This document shows positions 31,768 to 43,517 of a stretch of 64,000 nt of DNA, in pieces. The notes beneath the pieces are model-generated. The model saw nothing but the letters and a program-made list of their open reading frames with translations, searched no databases and was not told where the DNA came from. Both the position numbers and the translations under genes were made by a program. This stretch comes from Diphasiastrum complanatum (lineage: Eukaryota; Streptophyta; Lycopodiopsida; Lycopodiales; Lycopodiaceae), in NCBI GenBank assembly GCA_029204225.1, contig CM055106.1, positions 8,224,953 through 8,288,952 of the forward strand, read 5' to 3'. The first letter of the stretch is position 1, and every line of letters begins with the position of its first letter.

Positions 31768-32426
31768 CATGCTTGATTTCTTTGTTGTGGTTGTGGAATA
31801 ATTTAAATTTCCTACTGTCTTTCTTTGCAATGTGGAATGTAGATGTGGATTAGTTTTCTTGTTTCTTGTCATTGTAATTTTCAGCATCCAGGTAAACTAA
31901 ATAGGCTGAGATTGTGGTTCAGATCTTGCATATTCAATAAAAATCATGTCCTTGATTGTCCTTGGGTATTCCAAAAATCAAGAAATGGGTATTTCTTGAT
32001 TCTTGGGATACTAGTATGCTGTTAGGTAGTTAGTTTTCTTGATTCTTGTTTTTGATGTGTAGTTTAATCTTGATGCCATACTGTTTTCTGATTTTTTAGA
32101 GTAATTTAGTAGACAGAATCGCAGATTGCTCTCTTGTTCAGAACACTAATCTGAATTGAGCAAGGATTGGTTACATGGATTAAAATACATGTAGTTGGAG
32201 TGAACGAAACTATTTCATCCCACTGACAGGCTAGGAATACAAGTGGTAAATTGATAAATGACCTGCTTGGAAACAGTTCTAAGCAAGAGGATCTAACTAG
32301 ATAGAACCGGCCATTGGAAACGGGCAGAAAAACCCGGTTTCTTGAGCGGAAACCTCCTAAGAAGAAGTAAACACCAAAAACAACAAAAAGAACCGTGTTC
32401 ACAGATTCTTGCTGAATCTGTGAACA
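31768..32426 (+). repeat. Gy3 LTR, 3' part
   Basis: Clearly homologous in inverse orientation to 38662-39305 (shared AGTAAACTAAA-AGGCTGAGATTGTGG and AACGGGCAGAAA-ACCC). It ends with a perfect 13-bp hairpin (TGTTCACAGATTC, 5-nt loop, GAATCTGTGAACA; 32396-32426), the last CA being the LTR end. Immediately after it the minus-strand RT of Gy4 begins in mid-codon, so this LTR interrupts Gy4. The upstream half of the LTR is not recognisable. Confidence 0.65.
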
Positions 32427-33580
32427 AGAACGAAGTATGGGTATAGTAGTAAGTGTTGTTTTCAACTCCTCAAAAGCTTTTTTAGGTTTATCAGTCCATC
32501 TAGGGTCTACCATAACTAAATAAACGAGTCTTGCCTTACCGCGTAGTCGATTATGGTGATGCGGTAATAGTTAGTGTGACCTAGGAAGACGTAAACTTCC
32601 TTCACTGTTGCAGATAGAGGCATCTCAACTATAACCTTGATCTTTGAAGGACCTGTAGAGATACCATCCTTCGAAATGATATGTCCAAGGACAACCCCAT
32701 GGGTTATCCATATTTGACATTTCTCAGGGTTTAGTGAGATTTCAAACCTACAACAACGAATGAAGATCTTTTCAAGGGCTTCGAGGTGCTTGTCCATGGA
32801 AGAATGTACACCCAAATCATCAAGATAAATCTTGACAATTCAATGTAACAAATTTTGAAATGCCATTTGCATGGTGCGCTGGAACGTGGAAGGGCGTTAC
32901 ATAAGCCAAAGGGCATAATGTTATAAGCATACACGCCATTTTCCGTAGCAAAGGTTGTCTTGTGTTTATCTTAAAGGGCTATTTGAACAAGGAAATAACC
33001 ACTGAAACCATCCAAGAAGCTGAAAGCTTTACTTCCTGCCATTTCCTCAAGGGTTTGTGTACTTAAGGGTAAGGGGAAATGGTCTTTCTTCGTAACTACA
33101 TTAAGATTTTTTAGATCAACACATATACAAAGCTTGCCATTTTTCTTGGGTACTACCACAATGGGTGATACCCAATCAGTATGTTGGACTTCATAGATAA
33201 AGCCAGCATCTAGCAACTTCTTAATATCTACATCGATCTGCTCACAATAAACATGGTTACATCTGTATGGCTTAGCCTGAATAGGCTTCGCATTCTCCTC
33301 TAATGGTATAGTATGGACCGCTACTTCAGGAGGGACCCCCTTCATTTCAGTATAATTCCAAGCAAATACATCCCTATATTTGCATAGTAAGGTTTCCAGA
33401 TCAAGAAGTTGATCTCGTGCTAGGTGGGCACCGACATGAACTATACGATCCACATCCTCATCAGGATCTTTAAGATTTAGCTCTATGGTCTTGGCTGGTC
33501 CTTCAAAGGATTGAGAAACTTGTGTAGGTTCCCTCTGTGGTTGTGGCAACTAGATGACTACGTCATCAAGTGTGAAGTCC
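32427..33580 (-). pseudogene. Gy4 reverse transcriptase
   Basis: Frame 33549-32971 is intact for 192 codons: LDLETLLCKYRDVFAWNYTE, KPYRCNHVYCEQIDVDIKKL, TDWVSPIVVVPKKNGKLCIC, VDLKNLNVVTKKDHFPLPLS and FSFLDGFSGY (the palm Asp). After frame changes come YNIMPFGLCNA, then YLDDLGVH (catalytic box, in mid-frame near 32820), CQIWITHGVVLGHIISKDGI and FLGHTNYYR, and finally KKAFEELKTTLTTIPILRS, where RNase H should begin. These are standard gypsy RT motifs. Several frameshifts make it inactive. Confidence 0.85.
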
Positions 33581-33671
33581 CTGAACTTTGCTTGGGATAT
33601 CAAATGGAGGTTCCAGAAAGTTCTTTGGAACTTTGGGAATTATCTGCGTGGATGTGCTACCAGATGTTGAA

Positions 33672-33869
33672 GCTTGACCGGAGGGTTTGTCTTTGTAAAG
33701 TTCAGACAATGGCTTGACCGGAGGGTTTGTCTTTGTAAAGTTCAGACACCCAGATGTTACCTGCCACCATCCCACACAACTGATGCTCAGCTATGACACC
33801 TGTCTTTCTCATGCGACTAACTTGTGCGGTTTTGTTGTGTGGGATGGTGGCAGGTAACAGCTGGGTGTC
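33672..33869. repeat. 40-bp tandem pair and 36-bp inverted repeat
   Basis: 33672-33711 is repeated at 33712-33747. Next to it, 33745-33780 and 33834-33869 are inverse copies with one mismatch in 36 bases (core TTACCTGCCACCATCCCACA), separated by 53 bases. It interrupts the Gy4 coding frame between linker and RT. Confidence 0.85.
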
Positions 33870-34302
33870 ATAGAACTTGCTTCACTTTATGGTACTCTGT
33901 ACTGTTATACTTTATACAGCTGTATTTTAACCTGTTATGCTATAAATTGAATCATGCTAAGGAATTTTTTATTGATCCAATCCATAATGTACATCAAATC
34001 AATAAGACAAAGAATTTGAACATCCAGGCCAGCAGCATTACAAGTAGTCATATCATAAGCAGTAATCAAATTGTGAACTTCAACAACTTTCTTCATGCAA
34101 CATATAATGGCCAGAACAAAAGGACTAGGAGGAGGAAGGGGCTCCCCATAGCCAAGAGTCACTGCATCATGAAACCATCATGTGGACTACATCATACAAC
34201 AGACCTTGTTAGCCATAAAATACAAGTAAAGGTAAAGGTTTGGTGCTACCCCGACCAAAGGGTAGTCGGGGTGGCATCAGAGATGCTAGAGAGAGAGTAA
34301 CA
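33870..34302. other. Non-coding insert in Gy4
   Basis: About 430 bases with no gypsy coding text; the Gy4 frame resumes at 34303. Near its right end is a hairpin (34244-34255 with 34265-34276, 11 of 12 paired) followed nine bases later by CTAG at 34286-34289. Together with the adjacent inverted repeat it may be a small transposon; its family is not clear. Confidence 0.45.
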
Positions 34303-35578
34303 AGATTTCACATAGTCCCTCTTGACAAGTCAAGACCAAACCCTTCTCGCGCATCTGTTTTTGGCGCTCGGTTAATTTTGTGTCAATGACTTTCTTTTTT
34401 TGGAACCGAGATTTTTTTGTTTGTTGGGGAGGCAGTGTGGTTGCCTCTTGAATCAATTCTTCATCTATTGTATCCCAGACTTCATGTGGATACATGTCCC
34501 ATTTGTAGACTTTTGGTTTAGGTCGATAAGTCATTGTGTTGGGAAGTTTGGAGGTGAGTTTCACATGAGCCAAAGGCCCTAGCGACTTAACCTCCTTGGG
34601 AATGGATTTTGGGGGATAACGGTTTTGATCTAGATATAGATGCACATGTTCGTCAGTCTTTTCGTCATCATCCATCGAAAGAATACCGTCTTTCAAAACA
34701 TAGGCGACAGAGACACTAGGTTCTCCTGGGCACCAAGCTATTGGAATTGGGTCTATCATCATGAGTGGGATGATGGGCATCTCGATGTCCGTAGAAGATG
34801 GTAGAATATATGCTTCTTCTGTGGCGGTTTCTATTCGAGATCTGTTGGAATCAGCATAGTCTACAGTGGCTAGTACCTTACCACAGTCCACAGTCCATAG
34901 TGGCTAGTGCCTGACCCCAATTTATAATATCAGTTGATCTTGTATAGTGTCCTTCCGATTGGATTGGAACACTATCTGATTCGTCATATGTTGTAGATGA
35001 CCAATCATCATAAACCTTGGCGAACTTTACGTGGCCAAACGAATCAACAGTGACTCATTTTTGCTATTGCCAAAGGTTATTTTGCTACACTTCCAATCTT
35101 GGACAACGCCTGCCATCTGTAGCTAGGGTGTGCTAAGAAGGAGTTTATACATATTTGAATCATATGGTAGATCGAGAATGATGCCATCGGTGGTAAATTT
35201 GACATCTACAATATGGACTGGGATATTCGATAAGTGACTTGCAGGGTCGATGACTCGTTGATCGGCCATATGAAGTTTGTAACATGGCTAATCTAAGGTA
35301 TTGAACCCCCATGACTTTGCTAGTGACATATCCATTATGTTTATGCCTAATCCACTATCAAGAATAGCGGATAGTGTTGGATAATCTTTATAGTGCATAG
35401 GTAAGTTGATGCTAGCCCCCGATGCAATACTTATATTCATCAGATTCATGGAAATCTGAGGAAATTCTGGAATCTCGTCTGGTTTTTGTTGTTCATCTGG
35501 AATAGTGGGCAGCTGAAAACTTTGGTGGATATAACGTTGGAGACCAGTGAAAGATTTCATTGCGCTATGGAAGGACAT
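34303..35578 (-). pseudogene. Gy4 protease and linker
   Basis: Protease part (35578 down): MNISIASGASINLPMHYKDY, then AILDSGLGINIMDMSLAKSW with the retropepsin D-S-G, and after a stop KLHMADQRVI and DGIILDLPYD. The later part (34891-34303) is an uninterrupted 195-codon acidic linker with EHVHLYLDQNRYPPKS and VYKWDMYPHEVWDTIDEELI, ending in a basic TKLTERQKQMREKG. Such protease-RT spacers are usual in plant gypsy elements. The active-site triplet is intact, but the chain has stops between the two parts. Confidence 0.7.
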
Positions 35579-35871
35579 TGTGATTTGAGCCTGTAGAAGT
35601 TTGGAGAATACTTCGAGTCCCTGTAGGGATTGCTCTTTTTCGAGGATTAGAGCAGATAACAGACTGTCAGTGTTCCGTTCCTCTACAAAAACTCATCTCA
35701 AAATTTGTGGTATTGCCTTTGTTCCACACGTGGGTCTGGGTAATCTCTTGGTAAAGTGGAAGATTTCAAAGAGCTTCCCGTATGGTCAACTGGTTTTTTG
35801 AGGTCTTGTTGTTGTTGTTGGTTTTGGCATTGAGCTCTAATAAGGACTCTAACAGGTTCTGATGAGATATG

Positions 35872-37441
35872 TCATGTTGGGCAATCTTTGAAACGGTGTT
35901 TTCGAACATAGTCTAGACATTCAATATGGTGTTGGTTTTTTACCTTGCAGTCAACCATAAAATGTCTTGTTTTGCCACAAATAAAACATCTATTGCTCAT
36001 GCGTCCCATGGCAATTGCATAGCCATCTTGGATGGCTAGTTGTCCTAGATTTTCTGGGTTTGTGAAATACTCATCTCGTTTTGCATGAGCATGAGGTATC
36101 TTCATGATAGTGTTGAGAACTACTAGAAGTAGGTGTCTTATCGTGATGATATGTTTGATTGTAGGAGTGATTGACAAGATGGGTCTGAGCAGATTCTTTA
36201 TGGGGTCGATGTCTTTGGGCTCCTGCATCTGGATGGCCCCTTGGAGGTGGACCTAAGAGTGCCAGTTGAGACTAAGTTTCGTGTTTGGCTTGTCTAGGCA
36301 ACTCTTGGATATGAACTTGTGGATTGTTTCATGGAGGATATTGATAGGATGTGTTCCGTGAAACAAATGGATTTCTAGGGGGCTAGTATTGGCCTCCTGA
36401 TTGGTCATGATGTTGGTTCCTCGGATTGTAGTAACAGTAGAATGAGGTATGGCCCATAAAGTCATAGATGTCGCATTTAATCAAGGAAGTATCTGGGACC
36501 GGTTGGTATGATGGGCACTCATTGCCAGTGTGTGCACTTCTACAATGAGGGCACCAAGTATTATCTCGTCTACAATGAATCTAGCCAGTGGATAACTAAC
36601 CTGACATGGAGCTCTGTATAGACTTTAGGATATTTTGAAACTCTTTTGTGAGTTTTTCCATTTGTTGAGTGTTGTTGGTTAAGCAACTCCATCTGTGTTT
36701 TCCATAATTGTTTCCGAGTTTCTTCATTCGGTTTAGAGTCATGGACAACACGGTGTGCTCTCCATTCTCGAGGTTCATCAACATCTGATCCCTCATCTTC
36801 TTCTCGGATGGCATTAGACATGGCTTGTTTTAATGATGTGTATTCATCATTAGATCGAAGTTCACATCTGATCCATCTTGGAAGTCCAACTAGGAACTAG
36901 ATGATGAGCATGGACTCTGTGGGCTGTTCTTGTACCTGACTTTTTAATCTTTTTAATCTTTCAATATAGTCACGTACTTTCTCATCCTTTGTCATTTTGA
37001 TATTACTTATTTCGAACAAAGGGACTCTCGATCAAATGAAACGGTTTGAATCGCTTGATGAAAGCTTCTTTCAAGAGTGACCAATCTCGTTTATCTTCAC
37101 GATTCAGATTGAAAAACCATTCTTGTGCCCGATCGATCATGATCATTGAGAAGAGTTGTACCATGGCTTTTGAAGATGTCTCACCATAGACATCACAAGC
37201 ATTCTCAAAGACTTGGAGAAATCTTTGAGGGTCAAAATTTCCATCGTACATAGGAAGGTTGAGCTTGGGTGTGCGGTTTTTCAGTACGAGGACCGTGATT
37301 GGCAAAAGCCCCGTTTAAGTGAGCTCTTGCTGGTGATGATTCAGCAACATGAAATTGCGGTCGGTCATATGCAACCTCAGCTCTCATAGGTTCCCATCTC
37401 TCAAATGGGTTGGTGGGTGGCTCATGGATTTGTGATTTCAT
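35872..37441 (-). pseudogene. Gy4 gag
   Basis: Capsid start RTPKLNLPMYDGNFDPQRFL, then VFENACDVYGETSSKAMVQL, DRAQEWFFNLNREDKRDWSL and KRFKPFHLIESPF (37305-37003). Then the acidic AMSNAIREEDEGSDVDEPRE (36.8 kb). Zinc knuckles follow near 36.55 and 35.97 kb, the second reading CFICGKTRHFMVDC and then ECLDYVRKHRFKDCP. Same protein order as Gy2 gag and the 5.75-kb relic, but more diverged. Several stops and frame changes. Confidence 0.75.
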
Positions 37442-37799
37442 TCGAGAGTACCTATTGTATCTAGCTTGTTATGTGGAGGGAGATATCATCTCCAGTGAAT
37501 AATCCTCTGTGGAATTCGGATCGTAAGGACGATCCATATCGAAAGTCTAGAGTACCTTAGGATTGGGTATTTGGGTTTCTTGGACTCTGTGTGTTTTGTT
37601 TTTTGGTTTTTTTTTTTCTTTTAACACCCTTGTTTTAAAATATATCAAGGTGTTTTAATCAAAATATAGGGATTTGTATATATCCAAATGGCATAGTATT
37701 CAAGGTAGTGGTATTGCAAAAGGATTTAGTTGATAGTTGTGGCAAATGGCTAATAGTGAGGTCTAGTCAAATATAGAGTTTACTTCCAATTGACTTGGC
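37442..37799. other. Gy4 leader next to gag, no feature
   Basis: AT-rich sequence between gag and the motif array, with a T-rich run near 37600. Nothing else recognised. Confidence 0.4.
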
Positions 37800-38600
37800 T
37801 CGATCGAGACTGCAATGCAATGACTCAGTTGAGATTTGAAAAAAGATGGGTTCGGTCGAGGTGACACTGCAAAGAGTTTGTTAAGATCTGAGGTATGGCG
37901 TCGGTCGAGATCTCAACGAAAATACTCGATCGAGATCTGAATTATGGCTTCGGTGACAGAAATGCTTGGTCGAGACCTTAATGGAGAGACTCGGTCGAGA
38001 TCTTAACTGAGAGACTCGGTTGAGATATTAACGAAGAGACTCGGTCGAGATTTTAACGGAGAGACTCGGTCAAGATCTTAACGGAGAGACTCGGTCGAGA
38101 TCTTAATTGGGGACTCAGTTGAGATCTAACAGAAATGAGTCGGTTGAGATCTGAAAAAAGGCTCGGTTGAGATCTGAACTGGCTGCTCGGTTGAGACACT
38201 TTTGGATGAGATATGATCGTGAGGCTCGATTGAGACCGTAACAAAGAGACTCGGTCGAAATCCGAGCGAAGTACTCGGTCGAGAATTGAGTTATGGTTTC
38301 GGTCAAGATGTTAACAAAAAGACTCGGCTGAGTTTTGAACTTTTGCGTTGGTCGAGATATTAACGATAGACTCGATTGAGAATGGAACTTTGGACTCGGT
38401 CGAGATTATAAGTTAAGACTTGGTCGAGAGTGTACGTGGAGTATCCTATCAAAATGAAATAGGACTCGGCTCTGTCCAGACATAAGGCATGGGATTCGCC
38501 TAGGTGAGAAACGTGAAGTCTCGATCAATAACGGAGCCAGACACTCGATCGAGACCAGAGTGATGGAGTCGGTCGAGATGATGAGTGTGAGACTTCAAGA
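37800..38600 (-). repeat. Leader array of AGATCTCGACCGA motifs
   Basis: More than twenty copies of a motif reading, on the plus strand, (A)CTCGGTCGAGATCT, 25-45 bases apart. Seven near-regular units at 37960-38130 have a period of about 25-28 bases (GAGAGACTCGGTCGAGATCT). The core TCGA is self-complementary. Unlike the Gy2 array, nearly all copies point the same way. The same motif occurs at 8891-9012 and, inverted, at 28380-29200. Confidence 0.8.
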
Positions 38601-38640
38601 ACGTGTTTGCAAACACATTTGTGAATGTGTGTGTTTGTGT

Positions 38641-38660
38641 ATTGGTGGAAATGGTGCCAA
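38641..38660 (-). other. Gy4 primer binding site, decayed tRNA-Asp type
   Basis: Minus strand TTGGCACCATTTCCACCAAT one base after the LTR end. It matches the Gy2 tRNA-Asp site at most positions; the first two differences are G-to-A at former CpG sites. Confidence 0.6.
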
Positions 38661-38661
38661 A

Positions 38662-39963
38662 TGTTCACAGATTCCTACCAAAAATCTATGAACATGATTC
38701 TTCTTGGTCTTCTTGATTTCCTTGTCTCTGAAAATTGGGTGTTTCTGCCCGTTCCAGGTAATTGGCTCGTTAAATGATATATTTTTGGATCAAGCCAGTT
38801 CAGGTAGAAGGGTTTCTCATCATTTAAACACGTTTTCCAGTCTGTCAATGGGATGATTAGGATTCGTTCACTCGAAATACATGCACACGGATTCACATGC
38901 AACTGAAAGCCATTCACCAAAATATCTGCTTTCAAAACAAGTGAATAACCAAATGACTCTTGCTTCTAATTAACTAAATAGCAATGCACTCAGATTAAGC
39001 TACTGATCTGAAACAAGAAAAAAAAAACTAATTATCCATCAGCACAAAAACAATCCAAAGATCAAAGAAACACCAATCTCTTGATTCTTGGATAGCCCAA
39101 GAACATCAAGAACTGAGATGTCAAGAATATGCAAGATCTACACCACAATCTCAGCCTGTTTAGTTTACTTGAATGCTGAAACTACATTGAACAAGAACAA
39201 GAAAACTATTCCACTCTAATTCACAATGCAAGAATGAGAGAAAACATGAAATTTAATCTATCACAACCACAAACAAGAGAAAGAAATGCATGTTTATAAG
39301 AGATTCACTCAAGAAAGCTGCCATGAACAAGGAGCTTCGAGATTGCCAAGAACTCGTGGAGGATCTTCTTTATTCAACAAGAGTAAATGACAATACAAGT
39401 AAAGTTCCCTCACAAGAGAGGGGGTCTCTTAAATAGACCAAGAGGCTGCCCATGTGGAGCCTAAGTGGTAATTCCACTAATCTACAAATTCCAAGTGGAA
39501 TTAGCCCTTCCACTAGTGGTCACCATCAAAAGGTGGCTCACTCTAATTTATTTAAGAGGGGTCTACATTTATTACAATGCCTAGAAATGATACTAGCTCC
39601 TACATGGTCATTCCTTCTTTGGGATTCACCATGAGGCTCACATAACGAAGTGTTGTATACCTAGCTAGTATTTCTCAGCTCTCATGCTCCACTCTCATCT
39701 TCTACCTCTCCTCCTCCTTTTGAGACCTCCTCAGTCTAGGGTGAGAAGTGCCTTCATACAGCTCAGCTCGACATCTTGGGGATTCCTTGGAATCTGCCAA
39801 CAAATTCTCGCAATGGTCTTAAAATTAATCTTATTTTTAACTAATCAATAAAATATTAATGTGATCACTAAGTTGGAGTTACACGCGTAGGGTGCCAAAG
39901 CCCTCACACTTATTCCTTTGTTCTATGATCTAGATAGTATGGTGTGCCGCCAAATTTTCAATA
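38662..39963 (-). repeat. LTR shared by Gy4 (5') and Gy5 (3')
   Basis: About 1.3 kb. On the minus strand it starts TATTGAAAATTT, which aligns with the TGTTGGAGGGTTT start at 13394 by G-to-A changes. It has GGCACCCTACGCGTGTAA near its start, a TATA-like CTATTTAAGAGA, AATAAAG, and a terminal hairpin ending ATCTGTGAACA (38662-38694). Downstream is a primer site and Gy4 gag; upstream is sequence matching the end of the extra ORF and purine tract before the 13394 LTR. So it is at once a 5' and a 3' LTR. Confidence 0.65.
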
Positions 39964-40047
39964 ATATTTTTTTACCAAAATTGGTGATGGTCTCACAGCA
40001 CCTGCATACAAGCATCAAATGACGCCATTGCTTGATGAGATATGACA

Positions 40048-41218
40048 TGTTGCACAAACATCCCAAAGGGAGCCAGGAACCACCACTTAGCTTCCCAGCC
40101 TTCAACTCTTTCCGTCCCAACTCACTCGACATACATGCAGGCGACTCGCCAACAACGATCAGACTTAACCAACTTGAAGTTTGGAAACCAACATTGAGAT
40201 CAAACCTGGCGCCATGCCAGATCGGGGGTCCCGATGTGGGTGACTGCCCTCCAAGCAAGCCGTCCGACAAACTTAACTAACTCGAAGCTTCGTTACAAAC
40301 GACTAACATCCATTTCAAGAAAGTGCTCTGACTTACATTTAAACAACTGAAAGCTTCGTCATGAGCACTAGAAGCCAACCTAGCGCCACACCAGACTGGA
40401 CAGCCATAAACTGGTAACTTCCACCCAAGCAAGCCATCCAACTCAACCGATAGGTTAGAGCCCGTTCCCCAAGAGCTTAACCCATCCACGTTCATGCAAG
40501 GAACACTCAGAAGCACAAGCCACGACAGATATAAAGACAACCAATTTTTGAACCGAATGCTCTTGATAGCATACCGCTGGCACCTCGGACCGAATGGTCC
40601 CGAGGCATACCGTTGGTGTCCCGGGATACGACCCTCAACTGCGTGCCTGATTAAAAAGTTTGAAGCGGCCTTACAATTGGCACTTTTTCCGAACACTGAA
40701 GCCCATAAGGTAATCAGAGTCAATTTGAGAAAAATCCCACTTTATCAATAAATCTAAAAGGTTACATTTTAAGTGTGTGACCGACCCTAATCTCCGGGGC
40801 GCTGGCATGCCAAGGCGGGTGCTAGGACAACATTCCAGCAAGGGAGGCTGAGACTTGGTTGGAGCTCGCCCTGAGTCGCAACCCACGCTCCCCTATAGTA
40901 TTGGTGGGGTTCGCCACCTCCCCTCATACCAAGTACTCTACCTAGGTTGGTAAAGCACATTTTCTCTCTCTAGAATTTATTGATCCCCAGGCTTCCTTTA
41001 ATCATGCCTAGATCGTGTGAGGTGATTGCACATCAATCTGAACTCTCTGGACTTCGCTAGAACCGATCAAAGATTTTCAGCCATAGGAACTTGGCACCGG
41101 CTGGATTTTGGTCGCAGTGGCGCCAAGAGCCGGGAGCAGCAGGGGCGCTGTTGGCGTCAGGGACAATGCTGGCGCCGGCGGCGCCATAAGTAAAGCTTGT
41201 AAAGGTAGCTTTACAACA
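40048..41218 (-). repeat. NA1 3' LTR
   Basis: 1171 bp. Rich in short internal repeats around CATACCGCTGGC and GGCGCC. It differs from the partner by point changes and lacks a 17-bp duplication present at 44443-44463. Confidence 0.85.
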
Positions 41219-43517
41219 TCCACCCCACGTTTATAAAATCTGATGTCCTCATCAGATGTCAGATTAAAGTAAAGGTGTCTCCCAATTAATATTAACTATA
41301 CAAGGGAGCTACTTGGCACAATACTCAATTTATTGGCCACTTTCATTAACAAGGTAACTGGCACACCACAAGTCGGAGGCTCAGCTCTTTGTATTAAAAA
41401 ATTACATAACTTTGAAAATATTACTTTGTCTGAGAAAAGCGCAGATTTTATATCACTTACGTAAAACCCAAGAACCTTATTAACTGGTGACAGAGGCCTT
41501 TCTGTGAAATGTTTGCCCCTGTCGCTTCTGATTCTTGACTTTGGAACTCCTTTGAGCTCCTGATTTGTCCTTGATGCACTTTGTGTTGAGCTCCCTGAGC
41601 TCCAAATTTGATCAGTTCCACACAGGTATCAGGGCTCCCTGAGCCAAAGGAATTATCGTTTGATTTCTCACTTTATGGTCCACTCCGTGTTGTTGCTTTG
41701 CACCTTGATTTCTCTCCTTGTCCCAGCCTGATCTTGATACTTTTTCTTTTTGGCTCTTTAAGGTAGGCAAAGATTGCGTACTCCGCAATGCACCTCTCAC
41801 TTAGCTTGAAATAGCTATCTTTGAATCAACACAAATGTAACCATTGACCTTCTGGAGAGCCAAGGGGTCGCACCAGTTTCATCTGCATATGAACTATCTC
41901 TTTGCGTTTGTTTGAAGCACTATGTCCATCGCCCAAAACTTGACTTTCACAATTCCATCACTGGTCAGTTGCCTCACAGTCAAATCAAGAAGTGTACATC
42001 TAGTTTGGCTTCAAGTAGTTCTCTTAGAATCAGACAAATGCACCCACAGTTTGCACTAGTCCGATTTCAATACGAATTGTCCCTTAGTGTCCGTTCGAAG
42101 TACCAAGACTCTCGTGCAAGACTCAACTTTTTCCGTTTAGCTGCTTTACACATAAAACAAGTTAGAGTACTCATTATGTCTCCTCATCATTGCTGGTCCA
42201 AAGAAAGCCTATAACAAGCTTTCCTTTCCACAACAAAAACTTGCAAACTTATTAGGTCCAAAGTTCGCCAGTCTCCTCGTGTGAGTATGGCTAGGTCACC
42301 TTGAATTTGCTTCCATTTTGATCAACTTTCATTCAAAATTTTCCCCAAGAGAAAGGTGTGTGTGATAGTTCCCCTCCACTTAAAAAAACAGTTGACCGGA
42401 CTTAGAGTAGAGTTCTCAGACAAAAAGCCTTTCCAACACTTTGCTTTCCATCTGCTAGGATTATGGCTTGATCTAACTTGTTCCCAATCTCTGAAGAGGA
42501 TCCTAGTCCTTCCCTTTGAGGAAAAACCCAACTGATACTGGATATCACCCATGCTCAGTGAGTTTCAGTTCCGAAGATGGCCATCCCAAATGGAGACCAA
42601 CTGCTCCATAGAAGATCTCCCCTGACAACTTTTGACTTCCTGCTTGCATCTGGTGGGTGTTGTCGCAAATGAAACTAACCCAAGAAATAGGCTAGCCATC
42701 CATTCTTTGCAAACATCGAGTCGTTTTGTTGTCGTTCACGTGCGAGTACTTGAACTACGAATCTGCCCCACAGATTCTGTAGTCCTCTTTGTTTGATGGT
42801 ATCAACCTTCAAAAGAAAGGTTCCTTCTCGAGCCATCAGCTCCTTGTATCACAAGCAATCATGCAAACCAGACAAAGCACGAGTACTAAGACTCACCACG
42901 AATACATACAAGCAAGACACTCAGGCAGGTTTACTTACAAGTAACAAAGACAAGGTCCCCCTTTAAGATAGCCCTGCCAAAGGACCTTTGCCTAGCCGTG
43001 CCCATACAGATCGATAACATAATCAGCCCACAGAGGACACCCATTCAACTATTCGTGCTTTCACCATTAAGCAGCACATTGTCTCAGTCACGCCCCACCA
43101 AATCTGGTCGATAGCCCTTATAGCTAAACGATCGGCAGCTATCCCGCACTGGCAGCTAACCACCCGTGTTTTACACCCAAATTTGAGCAGCATCTCTGTA
43201 TCAATGGTTAACCCGTACAGTTCGAATATGTCGCCTCGCACCCCACAAGGCACAAACCGTGATTACACCAACCTAATGGTCGCACACTGTCTCATCTGTC
43301 CTACATGCAGACAGCGCCAGGACCGACTGTGCTTATATCTCAAGGGCATCACCTTGACTCATCAAGTTCCCCGTTCTGCCAACCACCCCGACCCTGGACG
43401 CACCCGTGCTTACATTGTGGACAGCAATTTGCACAACAGTTGTCCTGATGAACCCCAAACAATGGCCATTTCCGTGAGATCCGCATAGTTGACCGGCCAA
43501 TCGGCTCTGATACCACA
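41219..43517 (-). other. NA1 interior, no coding capacity recognised
   Basis: Contains the purine tract (41219-41228) and the primer site (43504-43515). The longest minus-strand frames (for example 43253-43023, a Cys-rich 76 codons) show no retroelement motif. I cannot name any gene here. Confidence 0.6.

Larger units (their letters stand above)
32427..39963 (-). mobile_element. Gy4: Ty3/gypsy element, truncated after RT
   Basis: Minus strand: LTR (38662-39963), primer site, leader with a large motif array, gag with zinc knuckles, protease, linker, RT. RNase H, integrase and 3' LTR are missing; the sequence is replaced at 32426 by the oppositely oriented Gy3 LTR. Its LTR also serves as the 3' LTR of Gy5 to the right. 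Confidence 0.75.

Noticed and set aside
37800-38600. CRISPR-like array
   Set aside because: The genome is a plant and the motif copies vary, with irregular non-unique spacers; it is an LTR element leader array.
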